A DNA stretch of 64,000 nt from an uncultured Chthonomonas sp. (GTDB lineage Bacteria; Armatimonadota; Chthonomonadetes; Chthonomonadales; CAJBBX01). The notes under the pieces are model-generated. The model made no database searches. It was not told the DNA's origin and saw only the letters and a program-made list of their open reading frames with translations. Position numbers and translations under genes: made by a program. The stretch spans positions 1 to 64,000 of the forward strand of contig CAISJD010000028.1 of NCBI GenBank assembly GCA_903885605.1, read 5' to 3'. How positions within the stretch are numbered: the first letter of the stretch is position 1; every line of letters begins with the position of its first letter. This document shows positions 41,168 through 49,143 of the stretch, one piece after another.

Positions 41168-41191
41168 GGGGGCCGGCGTTGCCCGGCCCCC
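41168..41191 (+). terminator. 9-bp perfect hairpin before the glycan operon
   Basis: GGGGGCCGG (41168-41176) pairs with CCGGCCCCC (41183-41191) with a 6-nt loop, 23 nt after the small membrane protein gene and 30 nt before the next start. Weak T content after it. It could separate the pseudopilin unit from the operon or act as an attenuator for it. Confidence 0.6.
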
Positions 41192-41220
41192 TCCGCCCAG
41201 AGAGCGAGGATCGCCGCGCC

Positions 41221-44200
41221 ATGAGAACGCCGCCCCTGTCCACATCGGCCGTCGCACTCCTTGCACTTCTCGCGATGCCCCGCGTGGAGGCCTCAATGAC
41301 TGCACAGGATGGTCCGCTTCCCGTCGCCGAGTACGGGGTGGCATCTGCGCTCTGGTCCGTCGAGCTGGGCCACCACCGCGCGCTCGTTCAGGTGGCGGCC
41401 CCGGCTGCGGCGGTGCGCGTCCGCATCCCGTGGCGGCGCCGCGACACCGATCCCGGCGCCAAGGACATTATCGTCCACGACCCGTCCGGCAAGCGCGTGG
41501 CCAACGTAGCGCGCATCGAGGTGCGCCGCGAATATGGCGATATCGCTTTTGAGGCGGCTAAGGCCGGCGTATACGAGGTCTACTACCTGCCCTACGAGCC
41601 CGAGCCCACGCAGTTCTACTATGGCAAGGGCTACACGCCGCCCTCCAACACCGCTGACACGGCATGGCTCGCCGCGCACACGCTGAGCCCCGACCGGCTG
41701 ACGACGGGCCAGTGGCGCGGCGCGCCCGAGGCGCGGGTGCTCAAGCTCGAGGCGCGATCGGCCTTCGACAGCTTCTACCCGATGGAAGTGGTAGCCACTC
41801 CGGCCGAGGTGGCCGACCTGGCCGCGCGTGGCGGCAAGCCCGCGCTGCTCTTCCCCGAGGACCGCAAGCTCCCCATCCGCATGAAGGCGGACGTGCCCGT
41901 GCGCTGGGTGGAGCGCGGCCCGCAGGCGTCTTTCCGCGGCGAGGCGCTGAGGAATGAGTACTACGCATTCCAGATCGGCGTCCTCGCGGCGCGTGCGCCC
42001 ATCTCACACCTGGCAGTGATCTTCGCGGACCTGCGCGGCCCGAGCGGGGCACGGATACCGGCCGCGAACCTGCGTTGCATCAACATGGGCGGCATTGATG
42101 TGAACGGGAAGCCCTTCGCCAAGCGTGTCGATGTGCCCCAGGGCCACGTGCAGGCGCTCTGGATCGGCGTCGACGTGCCGGAAAAGGCGGTCGCGGGCGA
42201 CTACTCGGGTGCTGTGACGATCGCCGGGTCGGACGGGCCGCTGGGCTCGGTGGCGGTAACCCTCAGCGTCGGTGCTGGTTCGCTGGCCGACCGCGGCGAC
42301 AGCGAGCTATGGCGCCACTCGCGCCTGCGCTGGCTCGATTCGGCGGCGGGCATTGACGACGAGGTGGTGCCGCCCTACACGCCGCTCAAGCTGACCGGCC
42401 GCACCGTGAAGTGCCTTGGGCGCTCCCTCCGCTTCGGGACCGACGGCCTGCCCGCGGGCATGAAGGCCGGCGCCACGGAGATCCTGGCCGAGCCCGTCCG
42501 ATTCAGCGTGAAGTCCGGCGGCGCACCCTTGGCCTGGACGCCGGGCCGAGTGGCCGTAACCAAGTCGAAGCCCGGCGTGGTGGCCTGGGAGGCGCAGCGC
42601 ACGGCGCCGGGCCTCACCTCGACCTGCCGCGCCGAGATGGAGTTTGACGGCCACGTCCTCTACCGCGTCTCGCTGAAGGCCGACAAAGACCTGCGGCTCG
42701 ACGAGGCCGCGCTGGAACTGCCCATCCGGCCCGAGGTCGCCCGCTACCTGATGGGCGCGGGGCGCAAGGGCGGCTCCCTGCCCGCGCAGTTCGACTGGCG
42801 CTGGACCACGCCGCACGACTCGTTCTGGATCGGCGACGTGCCGGCCGGGGTCCACTGCGAACTGCGCGGCGGCTCCTACAACGGCCCGCTGATGAACCTC
42901 TTCAACCCGGCTCCGCCGGCCACGTGGTCCAACGGCGGCCAGGGCGGCGTGACGCTGGAGCGCGGCGTGGCGTCGGTGGTAGCACGGGCCTACAGCGGCG
43001 CACGCGACCTGAAGGCCGGCGAGGAGGTCACGTTCGAGTTCGCCCTGATCCTGACGCCCGTTAAGCCCATCGACACCGCTAAGACCTTCGCAACCCGCTA
43101 CTACCATGGCGGCGACAAGCCGGTCATCAGCGACTACACGGTGGGATCGGGCATCAACGTCATCAACGTCCACCACGCCAACGACGTGAACCCATACATC
43201 AACTACCCGTTCATCGTCGTGGACCCGCTGAAGGAGTTGGTGAGCCACTGGCAGCAGCGCGGCATGAAGGTGAAGCTCTACTACACTGTGCGCGAGTTGA
43301 GCAACTACATGACGGAGCTGTGGGCCCTCCGCAGCCTCGGCACGGAGGTGCTGGCAGGCGGCGGAGGCGGCGGCTTCCCGTGGCTCCGCGAACACCTCGG
43401 CGGCGACTACACGACGCAGTGGTATGTCCCGTTCAAGGACGGCTCGGCCGACGCGGCGCTCCTCAACAGCGGCGAGTGCCGCTGGTACAACTACTATATC
43501 GAAGGCCTGGCATGGCTCTGCGGCGCTATCGGCATGGACGGGCTCTACCTCGACGATGTCTCGTTCGACCGGCGCATCCTCAAGCGCATGCGCAAGGTGA
43601 TGAACGCCGCCCGGCCGGGCAGCATGATCGACCTGCACAGCAACACGGCCTTCTCCATCGGTCCGGCCAACCAGTACATGGAGTATATGCCCTACGTCGA
43701 CAAGGTCTGGTTCGGCGAGAGCTTCCGCTACAACCAGGAGCCGCCGGACTACTGGCTGACCGAGGTCTCCGGCATCCCCTTCGGCGTCATGGGCGAGATG
43801 CTCCATAGCCCCACCAACGCCTACCGCGGGATGATCTACGGCATCACCAACCGCATCACCTGGGACGCTCCCGAGAGCGGCGAGGACCCCCGGCCCATCT
43901 ACCGCCTCTGGGATGCCTTCGGCATCACCAAGTCGAAGATGCTCGGCTACTGGGACCCGAAGTGCCCCGTCCGCACCGACAACCCCGACGTCTTGGCGAC
44001 GGCCTACGTGCGGAAGGGGAAGGTCCTGATAGCGCTGGCGAGCTGGGCATCGAACGCGACGACATGCCGACTTAAGATCGACTGGAAGGCGCTGGGCCTC
44101 GACCCGGCCAACTGCGTGCTGAAGGCGCCGGCGGTGCGCGGCGTGCAGGAGGCCCGGGGGTTCGCCCCTGACGCCGCCATTCCCGTCGAGCACCTGAAGG

Positions 44201-44235
44201 GGTGGATGCTGGTGCTCGAGCATGTACGGAGGTAG
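41221..44235 (+). CDS. Exported large glycosidase-like protein (DUF6067 type)
   Basis: A 1004-residue secreted protein that starts the operon. Signal peptide: residues 1 to about 24 (AVALLALLAMPRVEA). Several beta-sandwich domains precede a C-terminal barrel: the barrel segment MKVKLYYTVRELSNYM, GLAWLCGAIGMDGLYLDDVSFDRRI and DLHSNTAF resembles the large DUF6067/glycoside-hydrolase-type proteins seen in Planctomycetota and Armatimonadota. The acidic pair in GLYLDDVSF may be catalytic. Exact activity unknown. The ATG at 41221 is chosen to give the signal peptide; a longer frame to 41179 crosses the hairpin. The next gene starts 3 bp after its stop. Confidence 0.75.
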   Translation: MRTPPLSTSAVALLALLAMPRVEASMTAQDGPLPVAEYGVASALWSVELGHHRALVQVAAPAAAVRVRIPWRRRDTDPGAKDIIVHDPSGKRVANVARIEVRREYGDIAFEAAKAGVYEVYYLPYEPEPTQFYYGKGYTPPSNTADTAWLAAHTLSPDRLTTGQWRGAPEARVLKLEARSAFDSFYPMEVVATPAEVADLAARGGKPALLFPEDRKLPIRMKADVPVRWVERGPQASFRGEALRNEYYAFQIGVLAARAPISHLAVIFADLRGPSGARIPAANLRCINMGGIDVNGKPFAKRVDVPQGHVQALWIGVDVPEKAVAGDYSGAVTIAGSDGPLGSVAVTLSVGAGSLADRGDSELWRHSRLRWLDSAAGIDDEVVPPYTPLKLTGRTVKCLGRSLRFGTDGLPAGMKAGATEILAEPVRFSVKSGGAPLAWTPGRVAVTKSKPGVVAWEAQRTAPGLTSTCRAEMEFDGHVLYRVSLKADKDLRLDEAALELPIRPEVARYLMGAGRKGGSLPAQFDWRWTTPHDSFWIGDVPAGVHCELRGGSYNGPLMNLFNPAPPATWSNGGQGGVTLERGVASVVARAYSGARDLKAGEEVTFEFALILTPVKPIDTAKTFATRYYHGGDKPVISDYTVGSGINVINVHHANDVNPYINYPFIVVDPLKELVSHWQQRGMKVKLYYTVRELSNYMTELWALRSLGTEVLAGGGGGGFPWLREHLGGDYTTQWYVPFKDGSADAALLNSGECRWYNYYIEGLAWLCGAIGMDGLYLDDVSFDRRILKRMRKVMNAARPGSMIDLHSNTAFSIGPANQYMEYMPYVDKVWFGESFRYNQEPPDYWLTEVSGIPFGVMGEMLHSPTNAYRGMIYGITNRITWDAPESGEDPRPIYRLWDAFGITKSKMLGYWDPKCPVRTDNPDVLATAYVRKGKVLIALASWASNATTCRLKIDWKALGLDPANCVLKAPAVRGVQEARGFAPDAAIPVEHLKGWMLVLEHVRR

Positions 44236-44238
44236 TCG

Positions 44239-46362
44239 ATGCCCGCAGCGCGGCACAGCGCTCCTCGTGCGATTGCGATAGCGCTGATCGTGGCGAGCCC
44301 CTGGGCGGCGGCCCGTGCGATGTCCGACTCGCTCAGGCTCGTACCCACCCCACGAACGGCTGTGCGGCAGACTGGGAGCTTCGCGATCGGCCGGCGCACA
44401 GTCGTGGTGCTGGCAGCGGGCGCCAGTGCGGATGACCGATTCGCCGCCCAGCAACTGGTCGAGGAGGTCGCGACCGACCTCGGCATCCGTCTTCGCACCG
44501 TCGAGGCTGCGAGTGTCCCCGCCAGAGACGCCATCGTGATTGGCCGGCTCGGGCGCGATCGGATCGTCAACCAGGCCCTGCGGCCGGTGCGAGGTCGCAC
44601 GGTGTCTCAGGTGCGCCGCGAGGGGTACGTACTGAGCATCCGGCCCGAGGGCATGTGTATCGGCGGCAGAGATGCAGCCGGCACGTTCTATGGCGTCCAG
44701 ACCGCGAAGCAGATGGTAAGGGCGAACGCGAACGGGCGCACCGTGCCATGCGTTACCATCACGGACTGGCCCGTCATGCGGTATCGGGGTTGGCAGGATG
44801 ACATCAGCCGCGGGCCCATCCCCACCCTGTCGTCGCTCAAGCAGCAGGTTCGCACGCTCTCCGAGTTCAAGATGAACTTCTTCACGATGTACACGGAGAC
44901 GGTGTTCCGGCTGAAGAGCCACCCCTCGCTCGCGCCTCCCGACGGCATCACCGCGGAAGAGGTCCGGGAGCTCTGCGCCTACGCCCGCAAGCACCACGTG
45001 GAGGTCGCCGGCAACTTCGCGTCATTCGGGCACGCCAACTTCCTGGCTCGGCCCGACTACCGTCCCCTCGGCACGTTCATCACACGAGAAGGGCTGCGCA
45101 AGGGCGACACCTGTGGGTTTAACCCGGCCGAGGAGCGGACCTACGCGTTTCTGAGCGACGTCTACGACGAGATCGCGCCGGCCTACGACAGCCCGCTCTT
45201 CATGGCGAATTGCGACGAGGTGTTCTACCTGGACGGCAGCGGCGACCGGTCGGGCAAGCCAGACCCACGCCTTGAGCGTATGATCTCTGACTTGGGGGTG
45301 GGAGGGGTCTACGCCCGCCACATCAACAGGCTGGCGGAACTGCTCGCGCGTCATGGCAAGACGCCCATGATCTGGGCCGACTCGGAGACGGTGACCGCTC
45401 CGCCGCAGTGGGGAACCGGCCCGGAGAAGACCGCGTTTGGCGGCAACCGGGACCAGGCGCTTGCCTCCATGCACAACGACGTCGTCCTCATCGCGTGGGA
45501 GTACGAGGCCGACTACGACTTCGCCGGATACCTGAAGCCGTTGGTGGCGAGCGGACGCCGTGTGCTCGTGGCGCCCGGGGTATACGCGACCGCGCAGGTC
45601 TTCCCGTACTTCGGCTTCGCCGCGAAGAACATCGCGGACTTCACGGCGGAGGGCGCCCGGACCGGCGCGATTGGGATGCTCCTAACCACCTGGGACGACG
45701 ACGGCGACTCTCTGATGGGGTACCAGTGGCAGCCGCTTGTGTGGGGCGCCGAATGCTCGTGGTCGCCGCCCACGTACGCGAGTGCCCGGACCCGAGACGC
45801 CGTCCGCGGCGCGCGCCTCGCGGCATTCCGCGCGGCGTACCCAGCCGTGTTCTACGGGCTCATTGGGGGTGCTGCCGATGCCGCCAGCATAGAGTTGTCA
45901 GGTCTTCGCGAGGACACGCTGTTCAAGACAGCGCCCCGCTACACCATGTCGGCGAGTTACTACTGGATGGGGGCCGGTGAGTCGGCGGCCGAGGGGCGCG
46001 ACGATGCGGACGTGGGCCGGCATGCCGCCGAGGCCGACCGCATCACGGCGGTACTGCGGCGGGCCAAGGGGCTGGCGCGGCACCACGCCGGCAGCCTTGA
46101 CTATGTTGTCCTTGCCGCACGACGCTGCGCGTTCATGGCCCGCCGCATCCAGGCTGCGCGGCTCTCAGCGTCTCCCGGCACGTCCGCAGAGGCGGCGCGT
46201 GCGTTCGAGGCACTCGAGGCTGATGCTGGAGACCTCCGGGCAGAGTACATCCGGCTCTGGGGGGTGGAGAATCGACCGTCGTCGCTCGCCAACGTGGTTG
46301 CTCGTTACGACAAGCTCATCCAAGAGATGCACAGTCGGGCGGAGGCGCCACGCAGTGGGTGA
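44239..46362 (+). CDS. Exported GH20-like beta-hexosaminidase-type protein
   Basis: A 707-residue secreted protein with the GH20 layout. After a signal peptide (about 1-27), residues 35-140 form the GH20b-like alpha/beta domain: RLVPTPRTAV and GRDAAGTFYGVQTAKQM are typical. The barrel starts with YRGWQDDISRGP, and the catalytic Asp-Glu pair appears in FMANCDEVFYL (family form GxDE). The barrel has altered segments (for example EVAGNFASFGHANFL), so it is a divergent member and could be a GH20-related enzyme with another substrate. The site GGAGGT overlaps the previous stop, 5 nt before the ATG, giving coupling. It precedes the esterase fusion by 217 bp. Confidence 0.8.
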   Translation: MPAARHSAPRAIAIALIVASPWAAARAMSDSLRLVPTPRTAVRQTGSFAIGRRTVVVLAAGASADDRFAAQQLVEEVATDLGIRLRTVEAASVPARDAIVIGRLGRDRIVNQALRPVRGRTVSQVRREGYVLSIRPEGMCIGGRDAAGTFYGVQTAKQMVRANANGRTVPCVTITDWPVMRYRGWQDDISRGPIPTLSSLKQQVRTLSEFKMNFFTMYTETVFRLKSHPSLAPPDGITAEEVRELCAYARKHHVEVAGNFASFGHANFLARPDYRPLGTFITREGLRKGDTCGFNPAEERTYAFLSDVYDEIAPAYDSPLFMANCDEVFYLDGSGDRSGKPDPRLERMISDLGVGGVYARHINRLAELLARHGKTPMIWADSETVTAPPQWGTGPEKTAFGGNRDQALASMHNDVVLIAWEYEADYDFAGYLKPLVASGRRVLVAPGVYATAQVFPYFGFAAKNIADFTAEGARTGAIGMLLTTWDDDGDSLMGYQWQPLVWGAECSWSPPTYASARTRDAVRGARLAAFRAAYPAVFYGLIGGAADAASIELSGLREDTLFKTAPRYTMSASYYWMGAGESAAEGRDDADVGRHAAEADRITAVLRRAKGLARHHAGSLDYVVLAARRCAFMARRIQAARLSASPGTSAEAARAFEALEADAGDLRAEYIRLWGVENRPSSLANVVARYDKLIQEMHSRAEAPRSG

Positions 46363-46579
46363 TCCGCCCGGATGCGCGTTATGCGCCGCAAGCCCATGCG
46401 GTTGGCGGCATCGGCAGTGCTTGGCGTGACAGCACGGGCCCGCGCACGCTTCATGCCTGACCCGAGCCATGGTTTCTTCATGCTCGCGGCCGGCGCTCAC
46501 ACGCGATCCCGCGCTCAGGTTCGGTTACTGCGCCTGCTGCACCACGACGATGCGGGATGACCACACGAGGTACTCGCTG

Positions 46580-49117
46580 ATGCTCACAGCCTTCATGTTG
46601 GCTCCGCTCATGGGCATGTCCTCTCCTGGCGCACAGGAGCCGCCGTTGCCCTTGCCCGGCGAGCGTTTCCATGTCGCGGGCCGACCGGCGTTCGTCATCC
46701 CACCCCAGGCGTCGGGCAAGCACCGTGCGGTCCCCTGGGTCTGGTACGCGCCCACGCTCCCCGGCCTTCCCGGCCCGGAAGAGAAGTGGATGTTCGAGCG
46801 GTTCACGCGGGCCGGCATCGCGGTGGCGGGCATCGACGTGGGCGAATCCTACGGCAACCCCGCCGGCCGCAAGCTCTTCACGGCGCTCTATACCGAGATG
46901 GTCAAGGTCCGAGGCTTCTCGCCCAAGCCGATCCTGCTGGGCCGGAGCCGGGGCGGCCTGATGACCATGAACTGGGCCGCTGAGAACCCGCGCAAGGTGG
47001 GCGGCTTCGCGGGCATCTACCCGGTGCTCGACCTGGCCAACTGGCCGGGCCTTCCCACGGCCGCGCCTGCCTACGGCCTCACGCCGGACGAACTGGCCAC
47101 TCGCCTGACAAACCACAATCCCGTGGACCGGCTGGCCGGGCTTGCCAGGGCGGGCGTACCCCTCTTCGCGCTCCACGGCGACCTGGACCAGATCACGCTG
47201 GTCGCCAACTCGCAGCTCATGCTCCGGCGCTACGAGGCGCTGGGCGGACACATGCGGCTCGTCGTGGCCCACGGGCAGGCCCACAGCATGTGGCAGGGCT
47301 ACTTCCAGTGCCGGGAACTGGTCGACTTCGTCATCGGCCGCGCCAACGAGCTGTCGTCCTCCGAGGGGGACCGGGCATGGGCCACCGTGCCCGTGCAGCG
47401 AAGTCCTATGTACTCACGGCTGGCGTCCGGCGTATGGCAGGTGCGGCCCTGGGCGGAGAGGCCCTTCACGTTCCTCAGTTATGCCGGCGACTGGTCGAAG
47501 TCCTACCAGCGCTTCGCGCACGAGTGCAAGGTGCAAGGGCTTCTGACGCCGACGTGGGAGGACGCCGCCTATCCGCATCCGCTGGAGTCCGCAGCCACGG
47601 AGTGGGGCTGGAGCGTGGAGCCGCAGGGCGCCACGCGCCGCGAGTGCTACGACTGGATGCGCCGGTACTACCTGGAGAAGATCGCCCCGGCGCAGGCGAC
47701 GGGACGGCCTTTCTACTCGCTTACGGGCCACGGCTTCTACTCGGTCTACGGCGCCCAGTGGGGCTGCGACATGCTGGGGCTGGAGACCGGCGAGAACATC
47801 CTGGGTATGCAGGCGCAGATCGCCTTCCTGCGCGGCGCGGCGCGGCAGAACCGGCTCCCCTTCTACGTGCAGCCATCGCAGTGGTTCGGCGGCACCGTGC
47901 CGACGTTCACCGAGGGCGAGGAGGAGGGCACGCCGCACCCTCTGAATGAGGCCGAGGTGCTCGAGGGCATCTCCAAGGGCGGCATCGCCATCCCCAACGG
48001 CGGCCATTCGTCGTCGCTACTCTCGCGCATGTGGCATGTGGCGTGGCTGGCCGGTGCGGCCATCGTCTGCCCCGAGGCCTGCCAGTCAATCTTCTTCACC
48101 GGCGACCAGCGCGCCAACGAGGCACTGCCGCCGGACCGCCGCATGGGGCTCTCGCCCATCGGGAAGCGGGCGCAGGGGTTCATGCGGCTCACCGGGGCCC
48201 ACCCGGACCGCGGCGTCCCTTACACGCCCATCGCGGTGATGCTGGACCAGTACGCCGGCTTCAACGGCTTCCAGCTAACGCAGCCCCGGCCTTGGGGCGT
48301 GTTGAAGCCGACGCTGGGCGACCGCGAGACCTCCCTCTTCTTCAACACGATCTTCCCGAGGTCGCTCTGGCTGGATGTGCTTCCGGGCGTGGACGATGAG
48401 CGGGAGCAGTTCCGGCTCGTCCGCTCTCCCTACGGCGACACTGTGGACGTGCTCCTATCGAATGCCTCGGACGACGTGATGCGGAGCTACCCCGCGCTGG
48501 CGCTACTGGGCGACCAGGAGTTCCAACCCGACCTGCTGGTGCGTCTGGCCGGGTACCTGAAGGCGGGAGGCAAGCTCGCCATCACACACGCCCACGCGGC
48601 GCAACTGGGCGACCGGCTGGCCGATCTGCGCCGATGCGGCACGGTGACCCTCTTCGGCCTGCGTCCCGAGGAGACGCCGGCGCAGGTCGATACCGAGCGA
48701 TGGCTCACCCCGGCCCACTGGGGAGCCGACGCCGCCACGCTCGCCCGCCGCAAGCAAGGCTCGCGCTTGCTTCCCTACGAGGCGCGCTTCGTCGACGAGG
48801 TGCATCGCTTGATGAGAGCGTGGACCTCCGCGCTGCTGCCTGTGCGCGTTTCGGGCGACGTGGAGTACCTCGTGAACCGGACGGCCACGGGCTGGGTGAT
48901 CGGTCTGGTAAACAACCAGGGCGTGAGCAAGGGGATCATGTCGCCGGTGCGCGTGGACCCCTCCGCCGCGCAGGCCGTCACGGTGAAGCTCAGGTCCGGC
49001 GAGCCCCTTTCGGCCGTGGAGTGGTGCACCGGCAAGCCGGTCGAGGTGCGCCGCGGCTCCATGACGGTGGAGGTGCCCCCCGGCGAGGTCCGCGTGCTTG
49101 CCGTGACGGGGCGCTGA
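46580..49117 (+). CDS. Exported alpha/beta-hydrolase fused to an uncharacterised glycosidase-like domain
   Basis: An 845-residue two-part protein. Residues 1-18 are a signal-like start. Residues 30 to about 250 form an alpha/beta-hydrolase: ILLGRSRGG (Ser123), LHGDLDQIT (Asp) and AHGQAHSMW (His) give a complete triad. From about 285 the protein is related to the proteins at 60712 and 56472: it contains GCDMLGLETGENILG, GGHSSSLLSRMWHVAWLAG and RLVRSPYGDTVDVLLS, which recur in modified form there. The later part contains a GATase-like stretch (LLVRLAGYLKAGGKLAITHA) and ends in a beta-domain. An esterase joined to a glycan-active domain suggests deacylation before cleavage. ATG 46580 has GAGGT 8 nt upstream. 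Confidence 0.7.
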   Translation: MLTAFMLAPLMGMSSPGAQEPPLPLPGERFHVAGRPAFVIPPQASGKHRAVPWVWYAPTLPGLPGPEEKWMFERFTRAGIAVAGIDVGESYGNPAGRKLFTALYTEMVKVRGFSPKPILLGRSRGGLMTMNWAAENPRKVGGFAGIYPVLDLANWPGLPTAAPAYGLTPDELATRLTNHNPVDRLAGLARAGVPLFALHGDLDQITLVANSQLMLRRYEALGGHMRLVVAHGQAHSMWQGYFQCRELVDFVIGRANELSSSEGDRAWATVPVQRSPMYSRLASGVWQVRPWAERPFTFLSYAGDWSKSYQRFAHECKVQGLLTPTWEDAAYPHPLESAATEWGWSVEPQGATRRECYDWMRRYYLEKIAPAQATGRPFYSLTGHGFYSVYGAQWGCDMLGLETGENILGMQAQIAFLRGAARQNRLPFYVQPSQWFGGTVPTFTEGEEEGTPHPLNEAEVLEGISKGGIAIPNGGHSSSLLSRMWHVAWLAGAAIVCPEACQSIFFTGDQRANEALPPDRRMGLSPIGKRAQGFMRLTGAHPDRGVPYTPIAVMLDQYAGFNGFQLTQPRPWGVLKPTLGDRETSLFFNTIFPRSLWLDVLPGVDDEREQFRLVRSPYGDTVDVLLSNASDDVMRSYPALALLGDQEFQPDLLVRLAGYLKAGGKLAITHAHAAQLGDRLADLRRCGTVTLFGLRPEETPAQVDTERWLTPAHWGADAATLARRKQGSRLLPYEARFVDEVHRLMRAWTSALLPVRVSGDVEYLVNRTATGWVIGLVNNQGVSKGIMSPVRVDPSAAQAVTVKLRSGEPLSAVEWCTGKPVEVRRGSMTVEVPPGEVRVLAVTGR

Positions 49118-49143
49118 GGCCATGGGCAGGAACGGCCGCTGCC

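Noticed and set aside
42307-44997. Long open frame on the minus strand
   Set aside because: Antisense to the DUF6067-like and GH20-like genes. No ribosome-binding site; His-, Gly- and Val-rich low-complexity product.
46372-46560. Short plus-strand frame with a signal-like start before the esterase fusion
   Set aside because: No ribosome-binding site, arginine-rich, overlaps the start region of the next gene and ends without a recognisable domain.
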